NCBI GenBank assembly: GCA_947463445.1
Contig: CANHRS010000013.1
Coordinates: 1 to 45,584 of the forward strand
Source of the DNA: Flavobacteriia bacterium
GTDB lineage: Bacteria > Bacteroidota > Bacteroidia > Flavobacteriales_D > Crocinitomicaceae
Length of the DNA stretch: 45,584 nucleotides
Direction of reading: 5' to 3'
The stretch's first letter is position 1, and each line of letters starts with the position of its first letter. Positions 7,145 through 15,924 of the stretch are shown piece by piece. A model generated the notes under the pieces. The model was not told where the DNA came from. It ran no database searches and saw only the letters and a list, made by a program, of their open reading frames with translations. The position numbers were made by a program, and so were the translations under genes.

Positions 7145-9643
7145 TTAATTGTTAATTAGTTGATAAACAGGAATATTCTTGTGACTTGATTCCACTAAAT
7201 GTTCTAAATTGGTACTCGTTTTAAAAACAGTGTGTTGTGGGTGGTATACGTGAAATTGATCCTTGGTAAATAAATATAATTCTTTGGTTTCAGGATGTAT
7301 CACCACAAGTTTAATCCAATCATTTTGATACCATTCATAGGTTTTAGGTGCTTTTTGAAGTACTTCAAGAACCACTTCAGGAAAATGTTCTACAATACAC
7401 ATGAGACGCATAGGATCATGCACTTCCACCATTTGTTTTGGTAGTCCAGGACGTATATCTCCCTCAATTCCATTCGTAACTCCAAATAAACCAACAATAT
7501 TATGTGGTAGTTTTGAACCAGAACCAAATTTTTGATCATCCACTTTGGCAAAATAATAGGCTAAATTAATACCGCCACAAACTGGTGTGACTGCATTCAT
7601 TATCGTCAATAAAAACGTCCCTGTAGGGTCTTGTTTGTAATTATAGGAATTCAAAAATGCACGTCGATCTAGAAACACATTTTTTGTCAACCATCTACCA
7701 CCAACTACACATAGTGAATTTGTTGCATGGTCTAATTCTGGTCGTGGTTCAAACAAGGAAAATGAACGTGTTTGAACTGCTTTGTGTACATATTTTAATG
7801 ATTTTTTAGTATCAATCGAAATAAATCGACGCGATCTTTCTTTTGCATTAAGTTCTAAAGCCCGATTGAATACAGCTTGATTTTTTAAGTGCTTTTGTTG
7901 ATTTACTTCCGATAATTGGACAATATCATAATACACCATTAAATCTTGCGCAGTGTCATGAAGTCCACCAATAAACTGTGTCTCTTCCGGAATATGAATT
8001 CCTCGTTCAGCTAATTTTTTGCGTACTTCTGGATGATTCCCCATTAATGCAGTTAAGCGAGCATTTACAGAGCCAGGCTTACACGAACATGCACCACAAT
8101 CCATGGTAGAATAATAGGCGTTGTTAGCACTTGTAGATCCGTGACCAATCACATAAATAAGTGGCGCAAAATGATCAATCAATCCAATACTACGAAGCAA
8201 TCCCTCGATACGATCTGCCATTTCAACTATTGTAAATCCAACGGTTAGTTCGTGTTCTCGGGTATTTTCGCCAGTGTTTTCAAAAATCAAAGAACTCGTA
8301 GGACTCATGTGTTGAAAGGAACTGACAGTTGTACTACCGTAACTTGGCTTGAAAATATATTTCAAGAGTTTAAAGGCAGACAAATATCCCATTGTTTGTG
8401 TAATTAACCATCCAATGAATAAACCATGACTCTTACTGGAAAAACCGACTTCTTTTTTGTGTTTGTAGGTATGTGCTTTTTCTAAAATTAGATGTTTTGG
8501 TGTAAGTGGCGCAGGACACAATTTAGTAAGGTATTTACCACCAGCTGGTTTGTAGTAAAATTCAATGTTAAAAAATCCTGCTGTGCCATAGGTTTCAGCA
8601 TGTGGATCACATTTTTCAACATAGGTTCTAAACGAACCTTCTCGGTCATCGATGCAAAATAAAGACTGGAAACTGACATTTTCCTGCCATGGTTCCGCTT
8701 CTTGTTTCGCTAAATAAAATAAAACTTCATCGTAGTACGACCATTCATAGGCTTCTTGCCACAATTTTAAAACTTCTGCAATTTCCACGTTGCGTGTTGG
8801 TGCGAAGATATCCTTATCCCCATTCTTTGCTAACAAACCTAAGGCCGACCATTGTCCGGGATATCTATCGTCTAGGGTATCTATTTCTAATAATAATTCT
8901 AGAAAAATAAAGTCCTCTAAATCAATAGCACGTTTCTCTAAAAGTACAAGCGGATTTTTCTCCAAATATGCCACCATGCCTGACCAACCGGGATGTTCAA
9001 ATTGCTGATCGAAAATATAATGAAAAAAGTATGCTTCGTTCCCAACTAAAATTTTCAACAAATCCTCTATTCCAATAGATTTGTTTGCTAATAATTTTTT
9101 CGCACGCGCTGTACGAAAGAAACTAGTAAAACTATTTTTTTCTAATTCGATTAGTGAATTGCGTAAGCCCTTTTTGTTTGCTGGAAAATTCCAAATAGAA
9201 ATACCTTGATCTAAATAGGCACCAACAATTCTAAAAAGATGAAGGTGCACATAATTGTCTACATCGATTTTCAAGAATTTTTTCCAAGCTTCCCGTAATT
9301 TTCCGACACGTGAATTGATGCGTATCTGGTAATCTTGGTCTATTAATTTTTGTTTCCAAACATGCAGATTTTCAGCGCCTTTTTGTTCGATGAGTACTTT
9401 TTCTAATACATCTGTGCGAATTTGTCCTTTAGCGTAAAAGTCCCGATATTCAACTAAATCTAAATAGGTTTTGTAGCCAAAAATTTCGGACGAACGTTTC
9501 ATTGCTTCATGAAATGGTAAGTCTTGAAAACTAGCTAGTGTATTTAAAAAGATATAATCTTTTAAAGGGCCTTGTGTAGGTAAATATTTTTTAAGTTCTT
9601 GAATGGTAATTGTTAAATCAAAAGAACTTGATTTTTTTTCCAT
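7145..9643 (-). CDS. dabA: DabA: zinc-binding carbonic-anhydrase-like subunit (DUF2309) of the DAB transporter
   Basis: An 832-residue soluble, membrane-associated protein of the DUF2309 family. The beta-carbonic-anhydrase-like zinc site is visible: Cys330 and Asp332 in FCIDDREGS, His501 in VIGHGS, and Cys516 in MDCGAC. The 15-residue His-Cys spacing is that of studied DabA proteins. DabA is thought to hydrate CO2 to bicarbonate in one direction, energised by DabB, so that bicarbonate accumulates in the cell. The gene lies between a small acidic protein gene (69 bases upstream) and dabB (4 bases downstream). All expected zinc ligands are present, so it should be active. Confidence 0.95.
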   Translation of the reverse strand: MEKKSSSFDLTITIQELKKYLPTQGPLKDYIFLNTLASFQDLPFHEAMKRSSEIFGYKTYLDLVEYRDFYAKGQIRTDVLEKVLIEQKGAENLHVWKQKLIDQDYQIRINSRVGKLREAWKKFLKIDVDNYVHLHLFRIVGAYLDQGISIWNFPANKKGLRNSLIELEKNSFTSFFRTARAKKLLANKSIGIEDLLKILVGNEAYFFHYIFDQQFEHPGWSGMVAYLEKNPLVLLEKRAIDLEDFIFLELLLEIDTLDDRYPGQWSALGLLAKNGDKDIFAPTRNVEIAEVLKLWQEAYEWSYYDEVLFYLAKQEAEPWQENVSFQSLFCIDDREGSFRTYVEKCDPHAETYGTAGFFNIEFYYKPAGGKYLTKLCPAPLTPKHLILEKAHTYKHKKEVGFSSKSHGLFIGWLITQTMGYLSAFKLLKYIFKPSYGSTTVSSFQHMSPTSSLIFENTGENTREHELTVGFTIVEMADRIEGLLRSIGLIDHFAPLIYVIGHGSTSANNAYYSTMDCGACSCKPGSVNARLTALMGNHPEVRKKLAERGIHIPEETQFIGGLHDTAQDLMVYYDIVQLSEVNQQKHLKNQAVFNRALELNAKERSRRFISIDTKKSLKYVHKAVQTRSFSLFEPRPELDHATNSLCVVGGRWLTKNVFLDRRAFLNSYNYKQDPTGTFLLTIMNAVTPVCGGINLAYYFAKVDDQKFGSGSKLPHNIVGLFGVTNGIEGDIRPGLPKQMVEVHDPMRLMCIVEHFPEVVLEVLQKAPKTYEWYQNDWIKLVVIHPETKELYLFTKDQFHVYHPQHTVFKTSTNLEHLVESSHKNIPVYQLINN

Positions 9644-9712
9644 AATGAATTAATTTGAGTAGGAATATTCAGTTACTAACATTGAGTAATCAATGCGAAG
9701 TGAATAGCAGAA

Positions 9713-10063
9713 TCAAATTAAAATATGTCTCACTTCCAACCAAAGAGGTAGAGAAGTGTTTTTTTCGTTTTTGTGTTTGGAAAAATGTAGATAGGAAGTA
9801 TTATTAATCGCATTCTCTTGAATTTCAAGTAAATGAAATGAGGAAAGGGTAATGTATTTGTTTTGAAAATCTTCCTCTTCTTCCTCTTCTTCTTCGTCTT
9901 CTAAAAAGGAACTTACGTTATCAACGAGTTCAAGTTTGGAAAATTTAAGGGATTTATCGGAGCTAAATTGCTTGTGAGAAAAAGCCATAACGGTAGATAC
10001 ATGTCCAAAAAGCAGTATTAAAACTGCTAACATGTTTATGATTCTACCGATTACTATTTTCAT
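9713..10063 (-). CDS. Small acidic exported protein of unknown function at the head of the dab operon
   Basis: I do not recognise this 116-residue protein. Residues 1-27 look like a signal peptide (MLAVLILLFGHVSTVMAFS). An uninterrupted Asp/Glu run occupies residues 55-65 (LEDEEEEEEEEDF). A tail of about 50 residues follows, rich in Ser, Asn and His, ending WLEVRHILI. The start is the ATG at 10063, with an exact TATCTTTG box at 10080-10087. It has the same layout (hydrophobic N-terminus, acidic run, 50-residue tail) and the same operon position as the small gene in front of the carbonic anhydrase (1698-2033). A short region such as kYItLSsF here and DIYLSTFF there may be related. Confidence 0.7.
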   Translation of the reverse strand: MKIVIGRIINMLAVLILLFGHVSTVMAFSHKQFSSDKSLKFSKLELVDNVSSFLEDEEEEEEEEDFQNKYITLSSFHLLEIQENAINNTSYLHFSKHKNEKNTSLPLWLEVRHILI

Positions 10064-10079
10064 CTATGAATTTTGAATA

Positions 10080-10087
10080 CAAAGATA
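10080..10087 (-). promoter_or_regulatory. Bacteroidota -7 box (TATCTTTG) of the dab operon
   Basis: On the minus strand the sequence is TATCTTTG, an exact TAnnTTTG match that ends 16 bases before the ATG at 10063. No convincing -33 TTG is seen. The position supports the small acidic gene as first gene of the dabA-dabB unit. Confidence 0.55.
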
Positions 10088-10251
10088 TACTTATAAATTT
10101 AAATGCTTGACTAATTAAATTTCTTTCGCTTTAACTTGTATAGATAAACTTCCATTAAGCTGAAATATTTACATTAATTAAGTAAAATCATTCGGCCTTT
10201 TGCTATCTTCAAAAAATAATGTACTTTCAACAAGTATTATTCTATTTGCAC

Positions 10252-12510
10252 ATGCGTTTTTATTTATTGATTCTATTTCTACTAAGTATCGGAGGAAGTG
10301 TATTTACGCAAACAATTCCTGGATTACCGTATTCCATTTCCAAAAAAGTTCTGCAGACAACTGATTTTTTAATTATGCCTTCGGTAGATGCGGAAAAAGA
10401 AATCACTAAAAATGAGCAAGCGGAAATAACTAGTAGGGAGAAAATACAACAATACGGAAAAGCATTAGATGTTAATATAGACGTATTGAAAGCTGCAAAG
10501 ATAGATACCCTGCCAAATGGTGAATTGGTATATCAACTTGGTATATCATGCCAAAACGCAGTATCAATTAATATTGTATTTGATCGTTTTCAGTTGAAAA
10601 TGGGTAGTCGCTTGTATGTTGTCGGTGCTACTACGAATCGCTATATCGGTGCTTATACCAGTTTAAATAATTCCAATGCACAAGTACTTGGAACAGAATT
10701 GGTAGAAGATTCTAAGGTAATTATTGAACTGATTGAACCCAAAGAGAATTGGGGTACTTCTAGCTTACATCTTGGATCGGTGATTCATGGCTATCGTTCG
10801 TTAGAAGCATTAATAAAACGTAGTTTTAATAATTCTGGAAACTGTAATATTGATGTCAATTGTCCGCAAGGAAAAGGGTATGAAATTCAACGTAATTCTG
10901 TAGCAATGCTAATTAATAGCACTGGAGGATTTTGTACTGGAACATTGTTGAATACCACTACTGGGCCTATTAAACCATATGTATTATCTGCTTACCATTG
11001 TGGCACAAATCCCGCTTCTTGGATATTTCGTTTTAGGTGGGAAAGTCCAAACGAAGGGGTAGATTGTGGTACTTCTAAGCCTTCACAAGATGGACCAAAA
11101 GAGAGGTCTATTACTGGCGCATCCTTGGTTGCCTCGTATAAAACTACCGATTTTATTTTGTGTGAACTAAATGCAGCTCCCGCACCGGAATGGGAAGTGG
11201 CCTATGCTGGCTGGGATAAATCGGGTAATATACCACAGACTGGTACTAGTATACATCATCCGGAAGCGGATATCAAAAAAATATCATTGGATTTTAAACC
11301 AGTGGTTGCTGAAGCGTTTAATAAAGGGGAACCGCGTAATCATTGGCGCTCAAATTGGGACCAAGGAATCACAGAGTCGGGCTCTTCCGGTTCACCATTA
11401 TTTGATCATAAGCACCGCGTTGTGGGACAATTACATGGCGGTGATTCGGATTGTATATCTAAGTTTATGACGGATTATTACGCGAAATTTAGCGAGTCAT
11501 GGAAAGGTGGCGGTTCGCCAGAAACGCGTTTAAGCGATTGGTTGGATCCTACAGCCACCAAAATGGAGTTTGTAGACGGGACTTCAAATTCAAAATACGA
11601 TCCATTTTTAACCTATAATGCAACTAATTTGAGCGGAAATCTTTGTTCAGATACCGTAAAACCCTACGTAATTATTATAAACGGGGGAACGGATACATTG
11701 AAATCTATACGTGTGCGTTATGCTTACGATACAGGTGCATTTACAGATATCACATGGAATGGAAAATTAGCATTATACGAAACGGATACCCTCCATTTAC
11801 CTGCTATGAAGTTGGATAAAGGTACACATGTTTTTACAGCTACTTTACTTGCTGACTCGGATAAAATAGATGCTGAAATCACGAATAATAGCGTATCGTG
11901 TACGTTTAAAATACTCCAAAATCCACAAAAATATTACCTAGAATTACAGCTGGACACCGAAGGAGATGATAATGTTTGGTATTTGACGGATTCGACGAAT
12001 AAAATATGGTACAAGGGTGGTCCATATTTACAAACAATAGGTAAACCTATGAAAATCCAACAAACCTTCTGCTTGGAACCAAATTGCTTCACGTTTTCAA
12101 TGTATGATTTTTCTGGGGATGGAATGTATGTAAATGATTCAAATGTTGGTTCCTATTCTATAAAAGATGAATCAAACAAGGTGGTTGCACAATTATTACC
12201 CGAAAATGCCAAATTCGCAGCTTCCTACACAAAGAAATTCTGCTATATTTCCAATGTGGAAGAAGTAGACTTTGAAAATCAAATTCGTTTATTCCCGAAT
12301 CCATCTAATTTGGATGTTTTTCACATAACTGCTGAAAATAGTAGTATTAGAAATCTTGAAATATATACTATTGCGGGACAGTTAATCTCTAGCTATGCGG
12401 TGAATGCATACGAATTTGAAGTCCCTATATCTCAATTACAAGCTGGTATGTATTATGTGCGAATCATTGGTGCTAGTTCTGAAACAACCAAACCTTTTGT
12501 TCGTTATTAA
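10252..12510 (+). CDS. Secreted lysyl-endopeptidase-like serine protease with type IX sorting domain
   Basis: A trypsin-fold protease. Counting from an alternative ATG at 10219, the catalytic residues are His260 (LSAYHCG), Asp311 (KTTDFIL) and Ser390 (ESGSSGSPLF), the pattern of Achromobacter lysyl endopeptidases. A signal peptide (FYLLILFLLSIGGSVFTQ) precedes them. I prefer the ATG at 10252 because the first 11 codons add nothing to the signal and a -7-like TATCTTCA lies at 10204-10211. After the protease come beta-sandwich regions and, from about residue 690, a C-terminal domain starting LFPNPSN and ending ETTKPFVRY, a type A sorting signal for type IX secretion. Export to the surface or medium is expected. 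The next gene, hemW, follows after 5 bases. Confidence 0.88.
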   Translation: MRFYLLILFLLSIGGSVFTQTIPGLPYSISKKVLQTTDFLIMPSVDAEKEITKNEQAEITSREKIQQYGKALDVNIDVLKAAKIDTLPNGELVYQLGISCQNAVSINIVFDRFQLKMGSRLYVVGATTNRYIGAYTSLNNSNAQVLGTELVEDSKVIIELIEPKENWGTSSLHLGSVIHGYRSLEALIKRSFNNSGNCNIDVNCPQGKGYEIQRNSVAMLINSTGGFCTGTLLNTTTGPIKPYVLSAYHCGTNPASWIFRFRWESPNEGVDCGTSKPSQDGPKERSITGASLVASYKTTDFILCELNAAPAPEWEVAYAGWDKSGNIPQTGTSIHHPEADIKKISLDFKPVVAEAFNKGEPRNHWRSNWDQGITESGSSGSPLFDHKHRVVGQLHGGDSDCISKFMTDYYAKFSESWKGGGSPETRLSDWLDPTATKMEFVDGTSNSKYDPFLTYNATNLSGNLCSDTVKPYVIIINGGTDTLKSIRVRYAYDTGAFTDITWNGKLALYETDTLHLPAMKLDKGTHVFTATLLADSDKIDAEITNNSVSCTFKILQNPQKYYLELQLDTEGDDNVWYLTDSTNKIWYKGGPYLQTIGKPMKIQQTFCLEPNCFTFSMYDFSGDGMYVNDSNVGSYSIKDESNKVVAQLLPENAKFAASYTKKFCYISNVEEVDFENQIRLFPNPSNLDVFHITAENSSIRNLEIYTIAGQLISSYAVNAYEFEVPISQLQAGMYYVRIIGASSETTKPFVRY

Positions 12511-12515
12511 TTATC

Positions 12516-13637
12516 ATGGCAGGAATTTACATCCATATTCCATTTTGTAAGAAAGCATGTACTTATTGTGACTTTCACTTTAGTACCACTTTTGAAAAAT
12601 ACCGGGAGGCAATGGTACGTGCCATTTGTACTGAAATTAGTGCACGAAAAAAAAAGCTAGATGGTCAAGTGGTAGAAACCATTTATTTTGGTGGAGGAAC
12701 TCCAAGTCTATTAACTTTGGAAGAGTTACAATCTATACTAGATACGATTCATTCAGAATTTGAAGTCCATAAGGACTTAGAAATTACCTTGGAAGCAAAT
12801 CCAGATGATATAGATGCTTCAAAAGCGCAGGAATGGGTTAGTGCAGGTGTAAATCGTTTGAGTATTGGGCTGCAGTCTTTTCATGCCGAATCCCTGGAAT
12901 GGATGAATCGTGCGCATACGGTTGCACAAAGTGTAGCATGTATACCAATTGCACAACAGGCAGGAATTCAAAATATTAGTATCGACCTTATCTACGGCTT
13001 ACCAAACATGGATAACGAGGTATGGATAAAAGAAATCCAAACCGCATTAAAATTAGGAGTACAGCACATTTCAGCCTATTGCTTAACCGTAGAACCAAAT
13101 ACCGTGCTTTCTTCGTGGGTGAAAAAAGAGAAGATACAACCTGCAAGTAATGAACTTCAAAATGAGCACTTTACGATTTTGCAAAAGGAATTGTTAACTG
13201 CTGGATTTGAACATTATGAAATCTCCAATTTTGCACTTCCAAACTTTATTTCAAAGCATAATTCTAGTTATTGGAAAGGAGCAATTTACCTAGGAGTAGG
13301 ACCTTCCGCGCATTCCTACGATGGAAAATACCGTTCCTGGAATTTAGCAAACAACCAACGGTACATTCAAGGGATTGAAAACAACCAACCAGAATTTGAT
13401 TTTGAATTACTTACCAAAGAGAATCAATTTAATGAGTTACTATTAACTGGTCTACGCGCTAAATGGGGTGTGAGTTTAGCACAGTTGGAAGCCATTTTAC
13501 CTTTAGACAAATCGTTCTTACAGCAACTGGAAAACTTAGAGAAAAAAGGTTGGGTAGTTTGCAATGAAAACACCGTATATCTTACACAAGAAGGGAAGTC
13601 CTGGGCAGATAAAATTGCGCAAGATTTGTTTGTGTAA
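12516..13637 (+). CDS. hemW: HemW-like radical SAM heme chaperone
   Basis: A 373-residue radical SAM protein. The iron-sulfur cluster motif is Cys11-x3-Cys15-x2-Cys18 (FCKKACTYCDF), followed by YFGGGTPSLL, the SAM-binding glycine stretch. The length fits HemW (about 375-400 residues), shorter than the true coproporphyrinogen dehydrogenase HemN (about 450). HemW carries heme and helps insert it into respiratory enzymes, although it is often annotated as a coproporphyrinogen oxidase. The C-terminal HemN-type domain is present (LLTGLRAKWGVSL). It begins 5 bases after the protease gene and may be co-transcribed with it. Confidence 0.93.
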   Translation: MAGIYIHIPFCKKACTYCDFHFSTTFEKYREAMVRAICTEISARKKKLDGQVVETIYFGGGTPSLLTLEELQSILDTIHSEFEVHKDLEITLEANPDDIDASKAQEWVSAGVNRLSIGLQSFHAESLEWMNRAHTVAQSVACIPIAQQAGIQNISIDLIYGLPNMDNEVWIKEIQTALKLGVQHISAYCLTVEPNTVLSSWVKKEKIQPASNELQNEHFTILQKELLTAGFEHYEISNFALPNFISKHNSSYWKGAIYLGVGPSAHSYDGKYRSWNLANNQRYIQGIENNQPEFDFELLTKENQFNELLLTGLRAKWGVSLAQLEAILPLDKSFLQQLENLEKKGWVVCNENTVYLTQEGKSWADKIAQDLFV

Positions 13638-13665
13638 ATATCAGATTTTTTTCACCATTAAGTAG

Positions 13666-13821
13666 TTAAGATTTATTGATTTTTATTAATTCAAGTTCAT
13701 GTAGAATGGCGACGTCATTATTGCATTTTCTTAATAAATCTAAATTTTTACGTGGTCCTCTTGAATAATTCCTTAATGGTAAAAGAGCTAAAAAATACGG
13801 TTTAATACTTGTAATATCCAT
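13666..13821 (-). CDS. Possible 51-residue protein of unknown function
   Basis: This open frame in an otherwise gene-free gap of about 390 bases encodes 51 residues (starting MDITSIKPYFLALL, ending LELIKINKS). The ATG at 13821 is preceded by a purine-rich stretch, gaaaagata. No known family comes to mind and there is no signal or obvious domain. It could be a small gene, a remnant of a larger one, or chance. The rest of the gap, 13822-14026, shows no further gene; it probably holds the promoter of the next gene. Confidence 0.25.
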   Translation of the reverse strand: MDITSIKPYFLALLPLRNYSRGPRKNLDLLRKCNNDVAILHELELIKINKS

Positions 13822-14026
13822 TATCTTTTCGTAAATTCAATGTAAAGTTCATTGAAAAAACAATCGGTGTTAATTGCTTTAGGTATTGAATTTAAAGAGC
13901 TTTATTATTAATTCAATATTAAGTGATTACCATTTTTTGCTATTCACAATTACTTTGGGAAAAAGTAGTTGGGTAACCAGTAATCGTGAATGTATTCACA
14001 CATACTTTTAGTAAAAAAATAGTGTC

Positions 14027-15355
14027 ATGGCTAAACAAACCAAAATTTTCGTTCTCGACACATCGGTGTTGTTGCACGACCATCATTCCTTGGTGCATTT
14101 CAAGAAAAATGATGTGGCTATTCCAATCACGGTATTGGAAGAATTAGACAAATTTAAAGTAGGAAACGAAATTAAAAATTTTGCCGCGCGAGAGGTAATT
14201 CGTTTCATTGACAAAATTGCTGGCAGTGGAAATCTGCAAGATTGGATTAAACTAGGAGGTTCAGATCTCGGTAAGTTTAAAATAGTCCTAGATTCTACGC
14301 CGACATCGATTAATGCAGAATACATCTTTTCCGTAGGTAAAAACGACCACAAAATCATCAATAGTGCATTGGTGTTAAAAGAGTCGGAACCTACCAAAGA
14401 GGTAATTTTAGTAACCAAAGACATTAACCTACGCATCAAAGCAAAGGCGTTAGGTTTGATGTCCGAAGATTACGAAACCGGTAAGGTAGAATCCGATGTG
14501 TTGGATGAAGATGCTTTCATGAACATTGAAAATCTAGATTCTTCCATTATCCAAAGTTTATTTACGAAAGATTCCATTCCTGAAAATGGGATTCTAGGGA
14601 ATAAAAAAACAGCGAATGGCTACTATGTGCTAAAAAATGGTAAAACATCTTCCTTAGCATACTACAATCCAGTAACCGATCATATTGACCGTGTCGATAA
14701 AAATTATGTATATGGTATCAAAGCGAAAAATGCCGAACAAGCGTTTGCTTTCCATGCTTTACTCAATAACAACATCAAGTTAGTAGCGCTCCAAGGAGTT
14801 GCAGGTACAGGGAAAACCTTATTGGCGTTAGCAAGTGCGTTGGAACAACATAACCAATACCAACAAATCATTCTTGCTCGACCGTTGGTTCCGCTTTCTA
14901 ACAAGGAAATTGGCTTCCTTCCTGGAGATGCAAACGATAAAATCGCTCCCTACATGGAACCGTTGTGGGACAACTTGAAATTTATCAAATCGCAATTTGG
15001 TGAAAATGAGAAAAAACACAAAGCGATTGTTGAGATGGAGAAAGAAGGGAAATTGGTGATTACGCCTTTAGCGTTTATTCGTGGAAGAAGTTTATCAAAC
15101 ATCCTTTTTATCATCGATGAGGCGCAAAACTTAACACCACACGAGGTGAAAACAATCATCACGCGTGCAGGAGAAAACACCAAAATCGTGTTTACAGGCG
15201 ACCTTAAGCAAATTGATACGCCTTACCTCGACGAACACAGCTGTGGTTTAGCGTACATCATCGATCGCTTACAAAACCAACCCTTGTTTGCGAATGTCAA
15301 ACTCGAAAAAGGAGAACGTTCCGAATTAGCGAATTTAGCGAACGATTTATTATGA
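14027..15355 (+). CDS. PhoH-family protein with N-terminal PIN domain (PhoH2/YlaK type)
   Basis: A 442-residue two-domain protein. Residues 5-150 form a PIN ribonuclease domain with acidic sites in VLDTSVLL (Asp11) and VLEELDKFK. A linker follows, then a PhoH ATPase domain from about residue 225. There, GVAGTGKT is Walker A, FIIDEAQNLTP is Walker B, and FTGDLKQID is the sensor region. PIN-PhoH proteins studied elsewhere unwind and cut RNA, so an RNA-processing role is likely. The start is ATG 14027. A rho-independent terminator follows 18 bases after the stop, so this is probably a single-gene transcript. Confidence 0.93.
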   Translation: MAKQTKIFVLDTSVLLHDHHSLVHFKKNDVAIPITVLEELDKFKVGNEIKNFAAREVIRFIDKIAGSGNLQDWIKLGGSDLGKFKIVLDSTPTSINAEYIFSVGKNDHKIINSALVLKESEPTKEVILVTKDINLRIKAKALGLMSEDYETGKVESDVLDEDAFMNIENLDSSIIQSLFTKDSIPENGILGNKKTANGYYVLKNGKTSSLAYYNPVTDHIDRVDKNYVYGIKAKNAEQAFAFHALLNNNIKLVALQGVAGTGKTLLALASALEQHNQYQQIILARPLVPLSNKEIGFLPGDANDKIAPYMEPLWDNLKFIKSQFGENEKKHKAIVEMEKEGKLVITPLAFIRGRSLSNILFIIDEAQNLTPHEVKTIITRAGENTKIVFTGDLKQIDTPYLDEHSCGLAYIIDRLQNQPLFANVKLEKGERSELANLANDLL

Positions 15356-15372
15356 GAATTAATTAAGAATTG

Positions 15373-15407
15373 AAATCCCTGTGGTGAGAACTTCGGGGAT
15401 TTTTTTT
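15373..15407 (+). terminator. Rho-independent terminator after the PIN-PhoH gene
   Basis: Arms aaatccc (15373-15379) and gggattt (15396-15402) enclose a 16-base loop, followed by a run of T residues up to 15407. It starts 17 bases past the PIN-PhoH stop codon, the usual terminator layout. Confidence 0.8.
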
Positions 15408-15413
15408 GATAAA

Positions 15414-15471
15414 TTTCCCTCTTGTTTACACTGAGCATGTCGAAGTGAGGAGGGATTAAGGGAGGTGATTA
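15414..15471 (+). repeat. Dispersed intergenic repeat R1, copy 2
   Basis: The segment reads tttccctcttgtttacactg, then gtcgaagtgaggaggga, then ttaagggaggtga. It matches the reverse strand of copy 1 (3499-3541). Its aggagggatt..gggaggtga end matches the copies at 28438-28480 and 28604-28640. It lies directly after a terminator, in the gap before the Fic remnant. Confidence 0.7.
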
Positions 15472-15606
15472 TAAGTACTAATAAATTTGAGTAATACTCT
15501 CGACTGTAAGTGTAATCCAGTGGTGAAAACTTAGCTCCTGCGGTAGTTTTTCAAAGTATACTTCAGAAAACTCCAAATTTTACCGTAACAATTCTAAAAT
15601 CAAATC

Positions 15607-15632
15607 AGCTCCGTTGGAATTGTATTCCTACG
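15607..15632 (+). repeat. Short palindromic repeat R2, copy c
   Basis: A degenerate copy (gctccgttggaattgtattc then ctacgg) of a 25-base unit that folds as a hairpin: outer CCG/CGG and inner GGAAG/CTTCC arms in the best copy. It stands 12 bases before copy d in the same orientation. The surrounding bases 15480-15606 hold no gene that I can see. Confidence 0.6.
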
Positions 15633-15642
15633 GCAAATTATC

Positions 15643-15924
15643 TTAGCTCCGCTTGAAGTGTCTTTCTGCTGTAGGATTTACCGTTCGGACTTTTCCTGCC
15701 CATACATAAACATCTTGAAATAAATAATGATGGATTTCCAATAAGGTATTTGAATCTTTTATCTTGAATGGATTTTCTAAGAGTTCTTCAACTCGCCTAG
15801 AAACCTTAAAACTCTCATAAACTAATAGTATACGCTCTTCTGTTATATTTGCTAAATTATGAAGAACTCCATTCGAATTTGTATATCTAAAATCGGGGTC
15901 TTGGTACCGATAATTATTTTCCAT
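15643..15924 (-). pseudogene. Fic-domain toxin, truncated before its catalytic motif
   Basis: A 93-residue frame whose residues 25-82 match the first part of a Fic/DOC adenylyltransferase (LLVYESFKVSRRVEE, then HHYLFQDVYVWAGKVRTVN). Intact Fic proteins continue for about 100 residues with the catalytic HPFxxGNGR loop, which is absent here. The frame breaks right after RTVN, and its last 10 residues (PTAERHFKRS) and stop are encoded by palindromic repeat R2 copy d. I could not find the missing half in the bases downstream. The start overlaps the antitoxin stop by 11 bases, a classic toxin-antitoxin layout. The product should be catalytically dead. Classing it as a pseudogene is an inference from the missing motif. 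Confidence 0.75.
15645..15675 (+). repeat. Short palindromic repeat R2, copy d, inside the Fic remnant
   Basis: The sequence gctccgcttgaagtgtcttt followed by ctgctgtagg matches the R2 unit seen at 28675-28710. On the minus strand it encodes the last residues and the stop of the truncated Fic frame. It marks the break point where the Fic domain was lost. Confidence 0.65.

Noticed and set aside
8689-9008. Two overlapping plus-strand frames inside dabA
   Set aside because: Antisense shadows of a well-conserved gene.
12516-13637. Oxygen-independent coproporphyrinogen III oxidase HemN
   Set aside because: The length (373) and the cluster motif fit the heme chaperone HemW rather than HemN of about 450 residues.
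14704-15183. Minus-strand frames inside the PIN-PhoH gene
   Set aside because: Antisense shadows; the plus-strand frame has all ATPase motifs.
15411-15642. CRISPR array because of repeated short units
   Set aside because: Only two degenerate units in a row with no regular spacers, and similar units occur elsewhere as single palindromes; no cas genes are present.
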